Shown piece by piece: positions 1 to 10,493 of a stretch of 64,000 bases of DNA. Source of the DNA: Littorina saxatilis. Taxonomy: Eukaryota > Mollusca > Gastropoda > Littorinimorpha > Littorinidae. The stretch is taken from assembly GCF_037325665.1 (NCBI RefSeq), contig NC_090253.1, forward strand, positions 10,436,185-10,500,184. Reading direction: 5' to 3'. The notes under the pieces are model-generated. The model searched no databases. It saw nothing but the letters and a program-made list of their open reading frames with translations, and was not told the origin of the DNA. The stretch's first letter is position 1. Each line of letters opens with the position of its first letter. The translations under genes were made by a program, and so were the position numbers.

Positions 1-706
1 ATGAAATTTGACATGAGAGTTCCTGGGTATGAAATCCCCGAACGTTTTTTTCATTTTGTTGATAAATGTCTTTGATGACGTCATATCCGGCTTTTCGTGA
101 AAGTTGAGGCGGCACTGTCACGCCCTCATTTTTCAACCAAATTGGTTCAAATTTTGGTCAAGTAATCTTCGACGAAGCCCGGGGTTCGGTATTGCATTTC
201 AGCTTGGTGGCTTAAAAAATAATTAATGACTTTGGTCATTAAAAATCGGAAAATTGTAAAAAAAAATAAAAATTTATAAAACGATCCAAATTTACGTTTA
301 TCTTATTTTCCATCATTTGCTGATTCCAAAAACATATAAATATGTTATATTCGGATTAAAAACAAGCTCTGAAAATTAAATATATAAAAATTATTATCAA
401 AATTAAATTGTCCAAATCAATTTAAAAACACTTTCATCTTAGTCTTTGTCGGTTCCTGATTCCAAAAACATATAGATATGATATGTTTGGATTGAAAACA
501 CGCTCAGAAAGTTAAAACAAAGAGAGGTACAGAAAAGCGTGCTATCCTTCTTAGCGCAACTACTACCCCGCTTTTCTTGTCAATTTCACTGCCTTTGCCA
601 TGAGCGGTGGCCTGACGATGCTACGAGTAAAATGGCATTGCGTTCAGTTTCATTCTGTGAGTTCGACAGCTACTTGACTAAATATTGTATTTTCGCCTTA
701 CGCGAC
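1..706 (-). mobile_element. Dispersed repeat R1, truncated by the window edge
   Basis: This stretch is the reverse complement of most of the repeat at 56615-57993. They share the motif around TTTGATGACGTCATATCCGG, the block around ATGACTTTGGTCATT and the head segment ending GCCTTACGCGACTT. The more complete copy has short inverted ends (ACATTTAGTCAAG near the start, CTTGACTAAATGT at the end), which suggests a non-autonomous DNA element. No conserved open frame was seen, and the superfamily cannot be named from the sequence alone. Confidence 0.7.
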
Positions 707-744
707 TTGTTGATTACTGCTGAGCTCTATTCACATAGGCTCAA

Positions 745-1520
745 GTTAGTCTATTGCATGATTGCTACTCCACTCTCGCCTGTACTTTTTGAGAAAACTC
801 AGGTCTTTTAACATCAGACAAGAAATCCTTCAGATGTTTTACACTTCAACGTGCAATAGTGTGTTGTACTTTGGCTCCGTGTGTTGGGGTGGCAACATCA
901 ACAAGCAAGACAGGGATAGATTAGATAAATTCATCAGGAAAGCAAGTGGGGTGGTAGGGAGGAAGCAGGACAATTTCACATCAACACATGAACGACGACT
1001 GACTGACAAGGTACAGAAGATTTTGGCTGACGACTCGCACCCACTCAGACCGGAATTTGACAGTAGACGGACAGACAGGAGCAACAGATTCAGACAACCA
1101 ACCGCAAGATCCACACGCTACAGAAATTCGTTCATTCCATCTGCAATTCACATCTTCAATTCTCAGGTGGGGCGGTAGATGCTGGTGTTGTCGCTCTGAT
1201 GCACGGGGTCAGTGTTCTGTATTGTTTCAGTATTGTTGATTTTGTTTTGCATTCTACTCTCTTAATCTTAGACAACATGTGATAACCGGCAAGGTGCTGA
1301 CTTTCTTTTGTGCATTGTTGATGGTGAATGCATGTTAATTTATTTTTAATATACTTTCTTATGTGATAACCAATGCGCTATATTTTCTCAGGACAAAGAA
1401 CAAATGTTTATTTTGAATGTGTTATGTATGTTATTATTACGGACACAAACGCTCAGCAATGTAATTTCTCTTTTAGAGATTAATAAAGTTATTGTATTGT
1501 ATTGTATTGTTGTATTGTAT
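745..1520 (+). mobile_element. 3' end of a CR1/L2/Rex-like LINE (5'-truncated)
   Basis: A frame ending at 1178 encodes the extreme C-terminus of a non-LTR reverse transcriptase, beginning RLYFLRKLRSFNIRQEILQ and continuing through a VLYFGSVCWGG segment to a basic tail with RSTRYRNSFIPSAI. The same architecture is seen in the LINE at 39716-41540. The 3' region holds an AATAAA and ends in tandem ATTGT units (1490-1520), a terminal microsatellite typical of CR1/L2 elements. The endonuclease and reverse transcriptase core are missing, so this is a dead 5'-truncated insertion. The exact clade (CR1, L2 or Rex1/Babar) is uncertain. Confidence 0.75.
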
Positions 1521-1933
1521 TGCTTCATTCTCTCTTCATTCGCGGTTTAACTGATACATCAGTGATGGAGAGGTTTAGGCACACACTCAGTGCAAGTGGA
1601 GGCAGATACATCAGCCATGTGTCCCAAATCAAGCTTGATGTCAAGCGAAAAGTTCAATACGGCGGTTGTGAACCACCTAAGAGAACCCCGTACTAAGGTG
1701 GAACCCCATTTTTCGACATTGGGTGAAGAAGAGGAAATTTTCCTTGATGAACATTCCGGCCCGGATTGGGATTAAACGATGTGTTAGTTGTTCCCAATCC
1801 AAAACATCAAAGCCAGGTACGTAGAACTACATTATGTTTGGGCAAAGATTTTTGTTCTCGATTGACTTGTTTTAATTTCTAGCGATCTTTCAAATTTTGA
1901 AGATTATTTGTTGTCAGGCCTCTCAATCTTTCA

Positions 1934-1937
<4 letters not shown>
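1521..1937. other. Stretch without a recognised gene or repeat
   Basis: Short open frames occur here (for example 1590-1775), but they show no domain, no repeat of themselves elsewhere in the window and no splice context. Nothing functional is supported. Confidence 0.4.

Positions 1938-2019
<82 letters not shown>
1938..2019. repeat. (CT)n microsatellite
   Basis: An almost pure run of CT dinucleotides about 80 bp long. Confidence 0.97.
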
Positions 2020-2020
<1 letters not shown>

Positions 2021-2198
2021 TATCATAAATGAGGTTCAGTGATATGTCATCAGGGTTTTAACTTAGGGCCTATTTGTTGAATTTTATGCGTGACTATAAT
2101 TTATAACTGTGCAGATACTATTGCTGTTATTTTAACCACTATTGTAAGGGGCTGTGGCCTTAGACAATTAAATATTTGTTCTTGTTCTTGTTGTTGTT

Positions 2199-2199
<1 letters not shown>

Positions 2200-2267
<68 letters not shown>

Positions 2268-2370
2268 GTCTCTCAGTCTCTCTCTGTCTCTCTCTTAGTC
2301 TCTCAGTCTCTCTCTTCTCTCAGTCTCTCTATCGCTCTCTCTTCTCTCTCTCTGTCTCTCTCTCTCTCTT
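2200..2370. repeat. (CT)n microsatellite with interruptions
   Basis: A CT-dinucleotide tract of about 170 bp. It is pure at first, then interrupted by TTAGT and CAGT steps. Open frames of Ser/Leu repeats across it are artefacts. Confidence 0.95.
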
Positions 2371-2454
2371 GTCAGTTAGACACTTATAGATAGGCCTACT
2401 TCCGGTCATAACTTCCGGTCATTGCCAGCAGACGTGTGTGCGTAGTATGATGAT

Positions 2455-2816
2455 TGAGGGCCCCAAAGGGGGGGCCCGGGGTATCATCACGATCACGGGA
2501 AGGGAAATTTTAGCTTTCACGATCACAGTTACCTTGATTTTTGTTTTCACGATCACAAACACCTTGACGAATAGAGGATCATAGAGTAATACAGCTGTGA
2601 AAAATGTACGTTGAAAATAAAATGCTTTGAAATAATGCCCATCACGATCACGAAAACAAATGACGATCACGATCACGAGACTTGATTTTTTTGTCATCAC
2701 GGATCACGGGCAAAGTCCCATCACGATCACAGAAATTGAAATTTCGGCAATCACGGTCACAGAAAGGTCAAAAAACGCCAATCACGATCACGATTTTAAA
2801 CCCTTTGGGGCCCTCA
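2455..2816. mobile_element. MITE-like element with GGGGCCCTCA ends, rich in ATCACGATCAC
   Basis: The ends are an inverted pair: TGAGGGCCCCAAAGGG at the left and CCCTTTGGGGCCCTCA at the right. TGAT flanks the element on both sides (2451-2454 and 2817-2820) and fits a 4-bp target duplication, or ATGAT if the ends are trimmed by one base. The 362-bp interior repeats variants of TCACGATCAC about ten times at irregular spacing. No protein frame is credible. The superfamily is not assigned. Confidence 0.7.
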
Positions 2817-2875
2817 TGATTTTGTAAGACGGATCGTCCAAATGCGCAAGTTTTAACGATTCTTGTATTCTTTGT

Positions 2876-2923
2876 ATCGATCAAACGCGCACACATCGAT
2901 CGATGTGTGCGCGTTTGATCGAT
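2876..2923. repeat. Perfect 48-bp palindrome with no spacer
   Basis: The sequence from ATCGATCAAACGCGC to GCGCGTTTGATCGAT equals its own reverse complement across all 48 positions, with no loop. The arm motif GATCGATCAAACGCGC recurs once more just downstream (about 2958-2975). Confidence 0.95.
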
Positions 2924-3136
2924 CCACCAAACACGCAGCGCGATCGCGCGATTGCGCAGATCGATCAAACGCGCCTCAGTAACAACGAGATGAGTCGCAA
3001 CAAGTATACTTGTTGGGCGCAAAGTAAGAATCCGGGGCAGAGTTGGAATAATCGGGATTTTCCGAAACCTCATTTGATTTCTAGAAATGGCAACCCTTCG
3101 ACTGGCCATAGATGTGTATTTTATTGTCTATACATA

Positions 3137-4658
3137 TACTGTTCAAAAAAAGAAACGCATAGTTGCTACTTGCCAAATTTGTTTTATTTTTCGAAAAAAT
3201 TAACAGAAAATCCAATATTTAGATTATTTGTTTGAAATTTGGTATGGACACAGTTGAATGCACACACAGTTCATTTGCATCTTCAAATCAATCAGTCAAT
3301 CAATACGATTGGGTGCCGAGGCTGTCAAGTCAGTAGGGGGTGTGACTGCCTTGAGCAGCAACAACTGCCCGGCACCTTCTGGGCATGGACTGGATCAGAT
3401 GCCGGATATCTTGCTGTGGGATGGTGTCCCACTCCTCCTGAAGTGCCTGCAATAGATCGCAGTGATTTGCCGGCGCTTCTTCTCGCCTGCGCACACGTCT
3501 GTCCAATTCATCCCAGAGGTGTTCTATCGGGTTCATGTCTGGCGACATGGATGGCCAGGGAAGCACCTGGACATGGTGGTCGGTGAGGAACTGGGTGGTG
3601 AGTCGTGATGTGTGCGGGCGAGCGTTGTCCTGCTGAAATATGGCATCCTGGTCAGCCAGAAGAGGAAGGGCGTGTGGGCGCAGAATTTCCTCCACGTATC
3701 GCTGGGCAGTTATGCGCCCTTGGACGTGCACCAGGGTGCTCCTTCCAGCGGTATTGATCGCCCCCCACACCATGACGCCTCCACCACCATGAACGGGTGC
3801 CTCATCCACACAGTTGGGCGCGTAACGTTCGTTTACTCTCCGGTAGACCCTCCTCCGACCATCATGTCACTGGAGCAGGAAGTAGGACTCGTCGCTGAAC
3901 CACACGTGTCTCCAGTGATTCCGGACGGTCCAGCGAAGGTGCTGGTTGCCCCACTGCACTCGGTTCTGGCGATGGCGGCGGGTGAGGACAGCTCCTCTGT
4001 GAGGTCTGCGAGCTCTCAAACCAGCTTCATGCAGGCGGTTCCGCACGGTCTGGTCCGATAATCGGTGTGGCCCGGGGAGAGCCTGGACAGAAGATGAGGC
4101 CGACAGGAAACGATTCCGGAGGTGGCGGAGCCGTATGAAGCGGTCGTGAGCAGCAGTTGTCGCCCTTGGTCTTCCCGCTCGTGGCAAGTCAGCAACGGAG
4201 CCAGTGGCTTGAAACCTGACCCACAGTCTACTGATGGTGCTCTGGGACATGTGGAAGTGCCTGGCGATTGCACTTTGACTTTGGCCTGCTTGTAAACGAC
4301 CCAATGCAATTTGGCGGTCTTCTCTGCTCAATCGGGCCATCTTTCGTCGCTGAATTGTCGTCTGATTTCTTTGTGGCGAACAATCCGCTTTTATGGGTTT
4401 TGGAAGACATGGTGAGAGCTCAATATTCCCCGAGTTTCACGAGATTACACTGAAGCATGACGAGTGGTCATGCCAAATGAGCAATTTTGACATTGTAGCC
4501 ACTGATAACGCATGCGTCACGTGCAGAGCTCACTTGTGGCAATGGACGAAAGGTCGACGACCAGATAAACATATTCTGCAGTTTGGTGGATATCCTTGTA
4601 GCCATATAACTAAATTAACCAAATATTACAAGCTATGCGTTTCTTTTTTTGAACAGTA
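3137..4658 (-). mobile_element. Tc1-like DNA transposon (copy 1)
   Basis: About 26 bp at the two ends are inverted copies (TACTGTTCAAAAAAAGAAAC at the left, its complement at the right), flanked by the TA dinucleotide duplication usual for Tc1/mariner (3135-3136, 4659-4660). The 1522-bp element contains one transposase gene on the minus strand. Length, ends and target choice all fit a full-length Tc1 element. It sits inside the inverted block of unit A. Confidence 0.95.
3330..4340 (-). pseudogene. Tc1-like transposase, DD34E, one in-frame stop
   Basis: This encodes a cut-and-paste transposase of about 336 residues, the usual Tc1 length, starting at an ATG (4338-4340). The N-terminal half has paired helix-turn-helix segments (SQSAIARHFHMSQSTISRLW and LSDQTVRNRLHEAGL). 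The catalytic domain shows the first Asp in FSDES, the second in QQDNARPH and the Glu in PDMNPIEHLW, with 34 residues between the last two (DD34E). A single TGA at 3867-3869 interrupts an otherwise continuous frame between the first and second Asp. The copy is therefore probably inactive but young. Confidence 0.93.
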
Positions 4659-4795
4659 TATCTCTGGACTGGCACAAAAAGAGCCTAGGTTACCATGCAG
4701 TAACAAGAGCCTACTCAGTAAAGGGACGTAATGCTGTCTCTGCAGCCCAGACGAGACTGTGTGAGTTTAATATATAATCAGTTTAGAATGAGTGG

Positions 4796-5224
4796 GGGGT
4801 GTTGCAGGTAGCTCTGTTTCCTCCTTGGGGATGAAGCTACCAGGGGAAGGGATTGTGTTGGAGGTGCGGGTAGAGGGGTAGCCCTCCCGGTGCTCCCCCT
4901 TGGACCTCCCTAGTCTAGGACCCTGGGTCTTCGCGAGGTGGCCATTGTGGCGTAATCCCTCCGGACTAGCATAACGTTTCCCTATCCCAAGACCGACCGT
5001 GCGTGGTCTATGACCACATCCTCTACGAGGTGACCCTATCAACTAGGCAGCGCAAGCCCCTAGGCGAAACACGGCGGATCTAGAGGAGAGAACCTCGATA
5101 AAAAATTTGAGCTGCCATGAAGACGGAGCATGTTGGCTGAGGACAGCGGGCAGACCTTCTGTGCCGACACCCATCTGCAGGAGAAAACCAGGCATGCACG
5201 CATCAAACCCAACATGGCCTGGCC
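4796..5224. mobile_element. Unidentified 429-bp insertion with 11-bp target duplication
   Basis: AGAATGAGTGG is present on both sides (4785-4795, 5225-5235). Paralogous sequence in units B and C (about 25550-25600 and 45055-45105) runs through this point without the insert, so it is a real insertion. The body is GC-rich with many short inverted repeats and no frame with recognisable homology. The duplication length suggests retrotransposition by a LINE machinery, but no tRNA-like head was found. Confidence 0.65.
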
Positions 5225-6161
5225 AGAATGAGTGGAAAATTATTACAATCGATAGTAATGTTACCAGTGAAAAGTTATATCGGAACACTCAGTCTCTTGT
5301 TGTGTTTTTGTTGTTGTAAAATGTAAGATCTGAAACGTTAAAAATCACGTAAAATTGGTGCGTTTTGGTTGTGGGATGGGTCGTTGAACTGTGTTGTTAC
5401 AGCCCGCCGAAGTTATCAAAAGTGTTTTTGCTTTTTGTAATTCGGTTGGTTTTGTGCGTTATACAAAGCATCTGCTTTTTCAAGACTAAGCATTGATCAC
5501 TTTAAAACACAAGGATCATCATGGGCCATCATTTTACATCGCATTCTAAGAAAGAGCAGAATTCTCACTATGCGCGCGGTACATTTCTAGAATCGCGTAG
5601 CGCAAAGTTGGAATTCCTACAATGGCGGCCAGGGCATTTCCAGAAAAGCGCCGATGACGAGATGGGTCGCAACATACTGATGGAGAGTGCAGTCCCTTGA
5701 ATCATTCTTTCAACATGAATGGCGGACTGCGTTCGGACCTTGCTCTATGTATCTAGGTAAGTCAGGGTTGAAAGACGCTGAGTAGATAATGATTTCCTTC
5801 AGGCGTCTTTAAACTCATAGGACCTTTAACATGCTCATTTTAGTCGGTTTTCTCCGGGCGTAATTTCGGAGCAAACTGCCATGGCGTACTTGTAGTTGTA
5901 ATGTTGTAGCCAGGAATGGAGAGCGTTCGAAAACCTAGAAATAGAATACACGAAAGAAATGCGCACTGACGATGCCTCATGCGTATATACCACATGCCAT
6001 TCTAAGCCCGCTTAAACATCAGAGTAGAGCATTCGACATTAGCAAAGCAGGAGTGCAAAGCCGAGTTTGTGTACATGTGTGTGTGTGTAGATGTGTTGAA
6101 CAATTCCGGGAAAACTACCAGACAGATTTCAGAATATTTTCGCCACGTCGTCAATTGATGA

Positions 6162-6707
6162 TTTTTGAGTCACTTGAGAAAATGTGACTCTATGTAATCG
6201 GTCAGTGTTAGTCTGTCCGGCCGGCCGTCCGTAGACACCACCTTAACGTTGGACTTTTCTCGGAAACTATCAAAGCGATCGGGCTCATATTTTGTTTAGT
6301 CGTGACCTCCAATGACCTCTACACTTTAACGATGGTTTCGTTGACCTTTGACCTTTTTCAAGGTCACAGGTCAGCGTCAAAGGAAAAATTAGACATTTTA
6401 TATCTTTGACAAAGTTCATCGGATGTGATTGAAACTTTGTAGGATTATTCTTTACATCAAAGTATTTACATCTGTAGCCTTTTACGAACGTTATCAGAAA
6501 AACAAGGGAGATAACTAGCCTTTTCTGTTCGGCAACACACAACTTAACGTTGGGCTTTTCTCGGAAACTATAAAAGTGACCGGGCTCAAATTTTATGTGA
6601 ACGTGACTCATTGTGTTGTGAATAGCAATTTCTTCCTGTCCATCTGATGCCTCATATAATATTCAGAACTGCGAAAGTGACTCGATCGAGCGTTTGCTCT
6701 TCTTGTT
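6162..6707 (+). mobile_element. GAGTCAC repeat (copy 1)
   Basis: One of three nearly identical copies of about 550 bp (others at 11558-12109 and 56960-57517). All begin TTTTTGAGTCACTTGAGAAA and end CGTTTGCTCTTCTTGTT. The start contains a small hairpin (GAGTCAC ... GTGACTC). Inside, a segment of about 60 bp around TTAACGTTGGACTTTTCTCG occurs twice as a direct repeat. It also holds the molluscan-looking AGGGAGATAAC. Unit B lacks it at the corresponding place (26585), confirming insertion. Superfamily unknown. Confidence 0.8.
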
Positions 6708-6789
6708 ATGATTTTTATGAAACTAACTTTTCTGATTTTATTCGGATACTTTTTTTTGGTAAGCAACAGATCGGGCTTTTTGCCGCACA

Positions 6790-7090
6790 TGATGGGTGCA
6801 ATGGTCTAGAGGATAAGACGCCCACCTCCCAAGCGGAAGGTTGTGGGTTGGAATACAGGCTGCGTCTGGTGGCGTAAAGGGTGGGGATTTTTCTGATATA
6901 TCCCAGGTCAACTTATGCGCAGATCAACCTGCTAGTGCCTTAATTTTTTTTATTCCGCTTGGTGTGTACACGCAAGCAGAAGCACAAGACCAATGCGCAC
7001 GGAAAAGATCATGTTATCCATGTTTGAAAATACAAAGACTGAAAGAGTGCATCCCCTGAAAGCGGGGAATGGCTGCGGAAATGGTGGGGG
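6790..7090 (+). mobile_element. Old tRNA-headed SINE (family S4), unit A copy
   Basis: The head has degenerate pol III boxes (ATGGTCTAGAGGATAAG; GGTTGGAATAC). The body follows through CAGGTCAACTTATGCGCAG and CTTGGTGTGTACACGCAAGC. Orthologous positions in unit B (26668-26975) and unit C (47938-48270) carry the same copy, so the insertion predates the unit duplications. A better preserved relative of the body is at 18467-18745. Confidence 0.7.
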
Positions 7091-7230
7091 GAAAAATTGA
7101 TCATACATAACAGCCATTGCGAACACAAACATGTAACTGGCGAGTAGAAATGTTCATCTACTTGTCAAATGCGTGTAAAGTTGCTGAAACAAATGGTTGG
7201 TTTGGCTTGTAAAGTAGACAATGCTCTCTG

Positions 7231-7232
7231 GT
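7231..7232 (+). promoter_or_regulatory. Candidate 5' splice site, unit A
   Basis: ATGCTCTCTG/GTGAGTACAT is close to the animal donor consensus and is kept in units B (27358) and C (48406). It would end a 5' untranslated exon whose partner is the acceptor before the first coding exon. In unit A that partner exon is missing. Confidence 0.35.
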
Positions 7233-7245
7233 GAGTACATTTTTA

Positions 7246-7375
7246 GGTTGCAGCTACCCGCAATGTTGTCGCGAGGCTCACGCCAAGGTTGCAGCTACCC
7301 GCAATGTTGTCGCGAGGCTCGCACCAAGGTTGCAGCCACCCGCAATGTTGTCGTGAGGCTCATGCTAAGATTACA
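7246..7375 (+). repeat. 41-bp minisatellite, short allele (about 3 copies), unit A
   Basis: Repeats of GTTGCAGCTACCCGCAATG followed by TTGTCGCGAGGCTCACGCCAAG. The same array has about 76 copies in unit B and about 3 in unit C. Confidence 0.95.
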
Positions 7376-7624
7376 CTTGCAGCTACCCGTAATGTGTTTA
7401 GATCACAGCGACATGGCAGCTACTTTTCTTTTCTGTTATGGTATAATTCTCGGTCCCGCTGACCCTGTTCCCTCTACTTTGGCTACAGTCGGATCTACGG
7501 CCATGTGGTGATATTTGTCAACCGGAGAGCCAGCTAACAATTTTTTTAAAAGACTGACGAAGAAAATAAGGCGAAATAATTCCAAGGAAACACGAGATAG
7601 CTCTTTTATAGACCACAGGTGCGT

Positions 7625-7964
7625 GAATACAGATAGTGGAGAGATAAGAGAGTGGTTTGAATACCAATAGTGGAGAGATAGGAGAGTGGTTTGAATACCG
7701 ATAGTGGAGAGATAAGAGAGTGGTTTGAATACCAATAGTGGAGAGATAAGAGAGTGGTTTGAATACCGATAGTGGAGAGATAAGAGAGTGGTTTGAATAC
7801 CGATAGTGGAGAGATAGGAGAGTGGTTTGAAAACCAATAGTAGAGAGATAAGAGAGTGGTTTGAATACCAATAGTGGAGAGATAAGAGAGTGGTTTGAAT
7901 ACCAATAGTGGAGAGATAAGAGAGTGGTTTGAATACCAATAGTGGAGAGATAAGAGAGTGGTTT
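7625..7964 (+). repeat. 34-bp minisatellite (10 copies), unit A
   Basis: The unit is GAATACCGATAGTGGAGA followed by GATAAGAGAGTGGTTT. Ten copies run in register. Unit B has one copy (30748-30781) and unit C about 52 (48800-50589). Confidence 0.97.
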
Positions 7965-8171
7965 GAGTTTGATAGGGAGGAGATGGTGTGTTCCTTTTTG
8001 CGAAAATATCCGAAATCGGAAATCGTCAAAAAGAACTTATATTTTTGGAACAACGTTGTTCAAACTTAAAATCATCTAGTCCCACAAGACGTCGTCCTCT
8101 CAACACTGACTGTCTTCCTCACTGTAATGACTACACAGGACCTGATCAAAGGAGCGAGACAGCTCTATTCT
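7965..8171 (+). other. Conserved spacer between 34-bp and 26-bp arrays
   Basis: This roughly 200-bp spacer is retained in all three units (30782-30985 in B, 50590-50791 in C). It includes GACCTGATCAAAGGAGCGAG. A frame of about 65 residues is open in each, but the changes include small insertions and shifted starts, so a coding role is not supported. It could contain an untranslated exon or regulatory sequence. Confidence 0.4.
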
Positions 8172-8274
8172 CCACAGTTCCCTGATTAAGTTTGTCACCA
8201 CAGTTCCCTGATTAAGCTTGTCACCACAGTTTCCTGATTAAGTTTGTCACCACAGTTTCCTGATTATGTTTGTT
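8172..8274 (+). repeat. 26-bp minisatellite (4 copies), unit A
   Basis: Unit CCACAGTTTCCTGATTAAG then TTTGTCA. Units B and C have about 19 and 30 copies at the same position. Immediately after it unit A resumes at sequence that in unit B lies beyond the first coding exon (about 32627), so that exon is deleted here. Confidence 0.93.
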
Positions 8275-8667
8275 GACGTTGGTGGTATTTATTTTGTTCA
8301 AAAATCTGAAGTAAACAGGAACAGAAAAAAGGCAATTTGGTTTGGAACAATCTTGCTAAATTTGGAACTGGTCAAGTCGCGCAAAATAAAGGTTGTTCAT
8401 TGCAACTTGTGTCAGTGAAAAACGGTGCATAAAAGCCTGAGACAAGACGCCAGCTGAGCTCTGTCCAGTTGCCGATCGTACGTACCATCGCTATTTAGTG
8501 TGTATGAATATATATACGTCTGAAAATCATTCATACTATCACTCTTTCGTGGTTTGTTTGTTTGTTATTTATCGGGCTTGCGAATTTGTAGCCAGCTTGT
8601 GACTTTCTTTGAGATATTCGCCCGGCTGGCGAGTTAAATTTGTGAGATTTGGCCATCCTTGGTAATC

Positions 8668-8812
8668 ACTCACAATGTCTTGACGTAAAGTACACACAAT
8701 GTCTTGACGTAAAGTACACACAATGTCTTGACGTAAAGTACACACAATGTCTTGACGTAAAGGACACACAATGTCTTGACGTAAAGTAGACACAATGTCT
8801 TGATGTAAAGTA
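8668..8812 (+). repeat. 24-bp minisatellite (6 copies)
   Basis: Unit CACAATGTCTTGACGTAAAG then TACA. Two copies remain at the corresponding place in unit C (about 61758-61806), and unit B has lost the region. Confidence 0.92.
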
Positions 8813-9074
8813 CCCAAAACAGAAAGAATTCTCCCTCTCGCCGAGACTAATAAACTTCCATGCAGGCTTTTGACGTCATTAATTCATGTGTGGGACCTGA
8901 TGTGACTGGTCGATGGCGTCTCTCTCCTTCCTGGAGGCAGTCCAAAATTGATTCTTACAAAACATTGCAGTTTTTGACTCTTTGCAAAATCAGTGAAACT
9001 TCGTATTTTTTCAAACGGGTATCTGCCTCAGGCATGACTGAAAGCCCTAGGGGCTCAATGCACCTGAACATCAG

Positions 9075-9790
9075 TAACTGTCAGTCTTTTACACACAGTA
9101 CAAACACCCTTTCGTTTAAACACTCACCGCTTGAGAACATCCTAGGTGCCCTACGTAAAGAGCGAGCAATTTTGACAGAATTAATTTTGCGGATTGTCTA
9201 ATCAGACAATTGGACGGTGCGTTTTGGCACTAGACCTAACAGTTTTAAAATCTAAATAATAAATTGACAGCTTGGTACACAAACATTCTTAAATCATAAA
9301 AGAATTCTTTTTTTATCAAGACAAGATCAGTAGACAGTACAATTCGAAGTTTTGAAAGTTTAAAAAAAGAAAAGCCCGGAAGCAGGGTCACGAAAGGTCG
9401 TGGTTCTCGTAGCAGACAACGGTTATGCCTATCGCCAGTTCCTCTAAACAGTCAAAAGCCATCGCTAGAGTACGTGTGAATCGCAGCCGTTTGTTGCATT
9501 TAGATTCAGAGGTACATGTACATATAATTGTGCTATTGCAGATAAGCTTACAGCGAGTCGCATTGAAATCACAAACTGACAACTACATTGTGGAAAAAAG
9601 GAAACTGGATCACACAGGTTCGCGATGGCTCAGGGGTAAGATAAACCACGCAAAAATAAATTCTTTGAAAATTGCTCGCTCTTTACGGAGGGCACAGGAT
9701 GTTCTCAAGCGGTGAGTGTTTAATGAAAGGGTGTTTGTACTGTGTGTGCCTGACAGTGTCTGTGATGGTTTACTGGAGGATTTCTGTGCC
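9075..9790. mobile_element. Foldback element of unit A (arms about 120 bp)
   Basis: The left arm (about 9076-9200, through CACTCACCGCTTGAGAAC and GTAAAGAGCGAGCAATTTTG) is repeated in inverse orientation at about 9640-9770 (through TTGCTCGCTCTTTACGGAGG). The element is also in unit C (62440-63140). In unit B both arms remain (about 33080-33220 and 34186-34260), but the centre is replaced by other sequence. A frame of 96 residues in the centre (9425-9715) is shared with unit C without a recognised domain. Confidence 0.7.
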
Positions 9791-10003
9791 TTTAACTGTC
9801 GTAAAAATCAACAGAACAATTGTGTACAGACTGCATTGTGAATGCTGGACTCAGAAAGAGGCATTTTCCTTAGGAACAGAGTGGTAAGCAAAACTTAAAA
9901 TAGCAACTGACTGCCAATTAATAGAGATATTACAAACAAGAGGCGAAGCCATCAAGGCTCACGTAAGAAATCGACAAACAGTAACACAAACTCAATCACT
10001 CCG

Positions 10004-10168
<165 letters not shown>

Positions 10169-10493
10169 GCATTGGTGAAACTGTGCAAGAAAGCGAGACA
10201 CTAGATCTAGATCTGTCTGTCTGCATGTAGCCTACTTACAAGGACACGACTGCCAACTAGTCTCGGCGCGCTCAAAATAATAATGACCGAGACTTTCAGT
10301 ACTTCCTTCGTGTGACGTCTAACCCTCTTACGTCATAATGTGACGTCAATGTAATGTGACGTCTTCAAATGTTAGAGTTTCTACCACAGACATACACACG
10401 CACAGACGCACGCACGCACGCACGCACAGACAGACAAAGTTACGATCGCATAGGCTACACTTACGTGAGCCAAAAATTATATCGATGTCGTTG

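Larger units (their letters stand above)
2990..5665 (-). other. Unit A block inverted relative to units B and C
   Basis: Apart from two later insertions, this block is the reverse complement of unit B 25077-26130 and of unit C 44310-47425. Its left end (TTGGGCGCAAAGTAAG, 3014 on) matches the right end of the block in B. Its right end (AGCGCCGATGACGAGATG, about 5653) matches the left end in B and C. Beyond it (TACTGATGGAGAG on) the order is collinear again in all three units. It contains a Tc1 element and a 429-bp insertion, both specific to unit A. Confidence 0.75.
5225..7230 (+). other. Unit A left segment (paralogous to units B and C)
   Basis: From about 5666 the sequence is collinear with 26131-27357 and 47415-48405. 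Examples are GGCGGACTGCGTTCGGAC, AGACGCTGAGTAGATAATG and CTCCGGGCGTAATTTCGGAG. It contains a unit-A-specific insertion at 6162-6707 and an old SINE near 6790. No coding exon is supported here. It ends at a splice-donor-like CTCTG/GTGAGT at 7231. Confidence 0.7.

Noticed and set aside
4796-5224. Solo LTR of a retroelement
   Set aside because: The duplication is 11 bp, longer than the 4-6 bp of LTR elements, and there are no TG...CA ends.
6285-6611. 108-codon minus frame present in three copies (also 11687-12013 and 57095-57421)
   Set aside because: It is conserved only because the whole GAGTCAC element is nearly identical in the three copies. It has no domain, and the changes do not favour codon positions.
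7246-7964. CRISPR-like arrays
   Set aside because: The repeats are contiguous tandem minisatellites without unique spacers, in a eukaryotic genome.
9425-9715. 96-codon frame as a host gene shared by units A and C
   Set aside because: It lies in the centre of a foldback element, has no domain, and its unit C version changes frame near the end.
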